NCBI GenBank assembly: GCA_964452115.1
Contig: CAYVKY010000094.1
Location: 1 to 9,295, forward strand
Length of the DNA stretch: 9,295 nt
Direction: 5' to 3'
DNA from: CAYVKY01 sp964452115
GTDB taxonomy: Bacteria; Bacteroidota; Ignavibacteria; Tepidaquicellales; Tepidaquicellaceae
The position numbers and the translations under genes are program-made. The notes under the pieces were generated by a model. The model saw nothing but the letters and a program-made list of their open reading frames with translations, had not been told where the DNA came from and made no database searches. Position 1 is the first letter of the stretch. The number at the start of each line of letters is the position of its first letter. Below are positions 5,984-9,295 of this stretch, in pieces.

Positions 5984-8937
5984 AAAAGTTTGTTCTGATA
6001 TTATTACTGTCTATCGCATTGACAACCGTCAACGGACAGGAAATGAATCTTACAAAATATGTGAATCCGTTCATTGGCACGGGCGGACACGGACATACAT
6101 TCCCCGGAGCAAGTGTGCCTTTCGGGATGATGCAGCTGAGCCCTGACACGCGCCTTGAAGGATGGGACGGCTGCTCGGGATATCATTATTCAGACACAGT
6201 TGTTTACGGGTTTTCGCATACACATCTGAGCGGTACGGGCTGCTCGGATTACGGCGACATACTTTTTATGCCTCTGAACTATGATGCATTCACAAAATCG
6301 GGTGATGAATATACCATTGGCAATATTTCATCAACGTTTAACAAAAGTAATGAATTCGCACAGGCGGGATATTACAGTGTGCTTTTAAATCAGGGAAATA
6401 TTAAAGCCGAACTTACGGCAACCAAGAGAGTAGGATTTCATAAATACACTTTTCAGAATAATTCCGATGAACGAATTTTTATTGACCTTAAGCACCGCGA
6501 TGAAGTGCTCGAATCCGATATTAAAATTATAAGCGACACGGAAATTTCGGGCTGGCGCAGGTCACGCAACTGGGCGCGGGACCAAAGGATATATTTCTAC
6601 GCAAAGTTTTCAAAACCTATCAGAAACTATTTGGTATTCAGCGATGACAAAAACTCATCAAAAATTGATGCCGCATCCGGAAAAAATATCAAAGCATTGC
6701 TGGAATTCGATAATTCAGGTACGGGCAATGAACCGCTTTATGTAAAAGTTGCAACCTCGCCTGTAAGTACGGAAGGTGCAAAGAAAAATCTTGAAGCGGA
6801 AATTCAGGGATGGAATTTTGATTCGGTAAAAAAGCAGGCAAATGAAGACTGGAATAAAGAGCTGAATAAAATTCAGGTTGAAGGAGGCACCGATGACCAG
6901 TTGACAATTTTTTACTCGGCGCTTTATCATGCGATGCTTGTTCCCAATCTCTATATGGATGTGGACGGACAGTATCTAGGACGGGATTTTAATGTTCACT
7001 CTGCAGACGGCTTTTCTTATTATACGGTTTTCTCGCTTTGGGACACATACCGCGCAGAGCATCCGCTGCTGTCAATTATAGACACAAAAAGAACGAGCGA
7101 CATTCTGAATACATTTGAAAAGGAATATGAATACGGACATCTGCTCCCCGTTTGGGAATTTGCTTCGAACGAAACATACTGTATGATCGGCTATCACTCA
7201 GTGCCGGTTATTGCCGATGCAATGATAAAAGGGCTGACGGGATTTGACGGTTATAAATTATTTGAAGCAATGAAACACAGCGCCGATACTACACTTTTCG
7301 GACTTGTGCATTACAGGAACTGCGGCTTTGTTCCGCAGGATAAGGAAAATGAATCGGTTTCCAAAACGCTCGAATATGCTTATGACGACTGGTGCATTTC
7401 ACAGGCAGCAAAATATCTTGATGTGCCGAATGATATGGACTTTTTCAGATTCAATCAGCGGGCGCAGTATTATAAAAATGTTTTTGACCCTGAAACGGGA
7501 TTTATGCGCGCACGTATGAACGGCGGATGGTACACGCCCTTTGACCCGAGCGAAGTGAATAATAATTACACCGAAGCGGATGCGTGGCAATATACATTTT
7601 ATGTGCCGCAGGATTTAACAGGATTGTCAAAACTCTACGGAGGAAAAGATAAATTTGCAAAGCAGCTTGATGCACTTTTCTCTGCAAGCTCCGCTATGTA
7701 CGGCAGAGACCAATCCGATATCACGGGAATGATAGGACAATATGCACACGGCAACGAGCCGTCACATCAGATTATTTATATGTATGACTATCTGAATCAG
7801 CCGTGGAAAACTCAGCACTATGTCAACAAAGTAATGACGGAGTTTTACAAAAATGACCCTGACGGTTTAATCGGAAATGAAGACTGCGGACAGATGTCTG
7901 CCTGGGCGGTGCTGAGCGCAATGGGCTTCTACCAGATGTGTCCCGCACAGCTGCAATATGCAATCGGCACTCCGTCATTCGGCAAAGTTACAATCAACCT
8001 TGAAAACGGAAAAAAATTTATTATCCGTGCGGAAAATATTTCGGATAAAAATTATTACATTCAGTCTGCAAAGCTGAACGGCAGCGATTACGGCAAATGT
8101 TATATCGCTCACAACGATATTACCGAAGGCGGCGAACTTGTATTCCAAATGGGCTCTGAGCCGAATAAATCTTGGGGTAGCCGCGACGAAGACGTGCCGG
8201 TAACAGAAATTAAAAGCGGACTCATATCTACTGCTCCTGTTATTCATTCCGACGGATTCAGTTTCAGAAAAGATAAAACCGTTGAACTGAAATCAATCGA
8301 AGGCAATCAGCAAATTTATTACACCACGGACGGTAGCGACCCGACAATGTCTTCAACACTTTACACGAAGCCGTTTAATATTACGTCAACATCAACCGTC
8401 AAAGCAATTGCATTCGGCTCAGATGGTGTGATGAGTAAAGTTGTGACGGCAAACTTTTATTTAATTCCCGCGGAAAGGACTGTAAAAATTTTATCGAAGT
8501 ATAACAACCAGTACACAGGCGGCGGCGATGATGCATTAATTGACAACATTCACGGCGGACGAAACTGGCGGCTCGGATTCTGGCAGGGATATGACGGAAA
8601 GGATTTTGAAGCGATTGTAGATTTGGGAAAAATGCAGTTTGTAAAACGCGCCGGCGGTGAATTTCTTCAGGATGTAATGTCATGGATTTGTTTCCCGACA
8701 GAGGTTGAATTTTCGATTTCCGATGACGGCGTACATTTTAAAAATGCAGGAAGTGTAAATACCGAAATGAATGTTGAAAACAGAAAACTTGAAATTAAAA
8801 ATTTCGGAATTGATATCAACAAAAATACACGTTATATAAAAGTGAAAGCAAAAAATTACGGTAAACTTCCGAAGTGGCATCCGGGTGCCGGCGATGATTC
8901 GTTTATTTTCATTGATGAGATAACAATTGAAAATTAG
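5980..8937 (+). CDS. Secreted GH92 exo-alpha-mannosidase with chitobiase-C-like and F5/8-type C-terminal modules
   Basis: GH92 enzymes are Ca2+-dependent inverting exo-alpha-mannosidases; this one would trim mannose from N-glycans. Residues 1-20 form a signal peptide ending near NGQ. The N-terminal beta-domain starts with KYVNPFIGTGGHGHTFPGA (26-44), then SVPFGMMQLSPDT, GWDGCSGYHYSD and SHTHLSGTGCSDYGD, all GH92 hallmarks. The (alpha/alpha)6 barrel has FSLWDTYRAEHPLL (351-364), SVSKTLEYAYDDWCISQ (459-475), TEADAWQYTFYVPQD (531-545; Glu532 probably the general acid by comparison with B. thetaiotaomicron BT3990), AHGNEPSHQI (589-598) and GNEDCGQMSAW (632-642), which bears carboxylates of the base site. 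Core length of about 735 residues is normal. Residues 755-830 are a chitobiase C-terminal-like domain (YYTTDGSDP, KAIAFGSDG). Residues 840-985 are an F5/8 type C-like module related to the end of the GH20 protein. Linkage preference (alpha-1,2, -1,3 or -1,6) cannot be read reliably. The TAG stop is followed 2 nt later by the next ATG. Confidence 0.95.
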   Translation: MKKFVLILLLSIALTTVNGQEMNLTKYVNPFIGTGGHGHTFPGASVPFGMMQLSPDTRLEGWDGCSGYHYSDTVVYGFSHTHLSGTGCSDYGDILFMPLNYDAFTKSGDEYTIGNISSTFNKSNEFAQAGYYSVLLNQGNIKAELTATKRVGFHKYTFQNNSDERIFIDLKHRDEVLESDIKIISDTEISGWRRSRNWARDQRIYFYAKFSKPIRNYLVFSDDKNSSKIDAASGKNIKALLEFDNSGTGNEPLYVKVATSPVSTEGAKKNLEAEIQGWNFDSVKKQANEDWNKELNKIQVEGGTDDQLTIFYSALYHAMLVPNLYMDVDGQYLGRDFNVHSADGFSYYTVFSLWDTYRAEHPLLSIIDTKRTSDILNTFEKEYEYGHLLPVWEFASNETYCMIGYHSVPVIADAMIKGLTGFDGYKLFEAMKHSADTTLFGLVHYRNCGFVPQDKENESVSKTLEYAYDDWCISQAAKYLDVPNDMDFFRFNQRAQYYKNVFDPETGFMRARMNGGWYTPFDPSEVNNNYTEADAWQYTFYVPQDLTGLSKLYGGKDKFAKQLDALFSASSAMYGRDQSDITGMIGQYAHGNEPSHQIIYMYDYLNQPWKTQHYVNKVMTEFYKNDPDGLIGNEDCGQMSAWAVLSAMGFYQMCPAQLQYAIGTPSFGKVTINLENGKKFIIRAENISDKNYYIQSAKLNGSDYGKCYIAHNDITEGGELVFQMGSEPNKSWGSRDEDVPVTEIKSGLISTAPVIHSDGFSFRKDKTVELKSIEGNQQIYYTTDGSDPTMSSTLYTKPFNITSTSTVKAIAFGSDGVMSKVVTANFYLIPAERTVKILSKYNNQYTGGGDDALIDNIHGGRNWRLGFWQGYDGKDFEAIVDLGKMQFVKRAGGEFLQDVMSWICFPTEVEFSISDDGVHFKNAGSVNTEMNVENRKLEIKNFGIDINKNTRYIKVKAKNYGKLPKWHPGAGDDSFIFIDEITIEN

Positions 8938-8939
8938 TT

Positions 8940-9224
8940 ATGATGTTTAGAATTATAACATTTTCATTTTTACTATCCTTATTTTTGCTGCCGGCGGCTT
9001 TTTCGCAGGAAATAAATCCGGACAGACCTGACCAAACAGAATCTCCGGATATATTAAACAAAAATAATTTTCAGATAGAATCGGGATTATTTTATGAAAA
9101 GGATAATTCGGAAAGCGGAGCAAAAATCGAAAATTTTAATCTGCCGGAAATTTTGATGAGATACGGTTTATCGCGTATTATTGAAATACGTCTTTCAGTC
9201 AATTACGTCAGAGAAGATGTTTAG
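8940..9224 (+). CDS. Outer-membrane transporter-like beta-barrel (MetA-pathway family), N-terminal part, stopped by an in-frame TAG
   Basis: Starts at ATG 8940, with a second ATG at 8943, 2 nt after the GH92 stop. Residues 1-22 form a signal peptide (FLLSLFLLPAAFS-Q). The mature start INPDRPDQTESPDIL, then NNFQIESGLFYE and later LMRYGLSRIIEIRLSVNYV, fits the beginning of the 'transporter / MetA-pathway of phenol degradation' outer-membrane barrel family common in Bacteroidota. Members usually run to roughly 250-300 residues, but here a TAG at 9222-9224 ends the product after 94 residues. The same frame then continues sensibly to the window edge, so this is most likely an interrupted gene or a sequence error, not a genuine 94-residue protein. 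Function is unknown for most members; the family name does not imply phenol metabolism. Position suggests co-transcription with the glycan enzymes. Whether it serves them cannot be told. Confidence 0.65.
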   Translation: MMFRIITFSFLLSLFLLPAAFSQEINPDRPDQTESPDILNKNNFQIESGLFYEKDNSESGAKIENFNLPEILMRYGLSRIIEIRLSVNYVREDV

Positions 9225-9295
9225 ACTTCATACGGAAAAGATAGTCATTCCGGATTTCAACCGCTGGAACTTGAATCAAAAATATTAATTACAGA
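9225..9295 (+). pseudogene. In-frame continuation of the interrupted barrel gene after TAG, running off the window
   Basis: Reading on in the same frame after the TAG gives TSYGKDSHSGFQPLELESKI and then LIT to the edge, with no further stop. The SGFQPLELESKILIT stretch matches what is expected at this point in MetA-type barrels, where a G-F-x-P-L-x-L-G-x-K-like strand follows the V-x-Y-V strand. Continuity in the same frame points to a single-base nonsense change (for example CAG to TAG), not a frameshift. The remainder lies outside the window. Confidence 0.55.

Noticed and set aside
9222..9224. TAG read as pyrrolysine or as a reassigned codon
   Set aside because: Only one case, no known enzyme context for pyrrolysine, and no other internal TAG in the four intact genes; a nonsense change or sequence error is simpler.

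Overview
The window reads as one plus-strand gene cluster of a Bacteroidota-type (FCB group) bacterium. The phylum call is an inference. It rests on the enzyme set, on F5/8-type and chitobiase-C-like C-terminal modules attached to glycoside hydrolases, on signal peptides ending in AFS-N, SFS-Q, NGQ or FSQ, and on mostly weak or absent Shine-Dalgarno sequences. I cannot name a genus.

Layout, left to right, all on the + strand: (1) 1-1913, a GH20 beta-N-acetylhexosaminidase cut off by the left window edge; (2) 1932-3608, a secreted PNGase F-like peptide-N4-glycanase with about 240 extra C-terminal residues; (3) 3605-5983, a secreted GH2 beta-mannosidase; (4) 5980-8937, a secreted GH92 exo-alpha-mannosidase with chitobiase-C-like and F5/8-like C-terminal modules; (5) 8940-9224, the start of an outer-membrane 'MetA-pathway/transporter' beta-barrel-like protein, interrupted by an in-frame TAG, after which the same frame continues to the window edge. 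The gaps are 18 nt, a 4-nt ATGA overlap, a 4-nt ATGA overlap and 2 nt, so this looks like one transcription unit with translational coupling. No intergenic stretch exceeds 20 nt, and I see no RNA genes, mobile elements, CRISPR arrays or terminators.

Together the enzymes form an almost complete route for taking N-glycans off glycoproteins and dismantling them. The PNGase would release the glycan from asparagine, GH20 would remove terminal beta-GlcNAc, GH92 would trim alpha-mannose, and the GH2 enzyme would split the core Man-beta-1,4-GlcNAc linkage. Each assignment is supported by family motifs. The pathway is an inference from their co-location. No SusC/SusD pair, sialidase, fucosidase, galactosidase or regulator lies in the window; these could be outside it.

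Points most worth a second look are the multi-domain PNGase with its unclear counterpart of PNGase F Glu118, the apparent nonsense codon in the last gene, the related C-terminal module on both GH20 and GH92, and the AT-rich middle of the GH2 gene.
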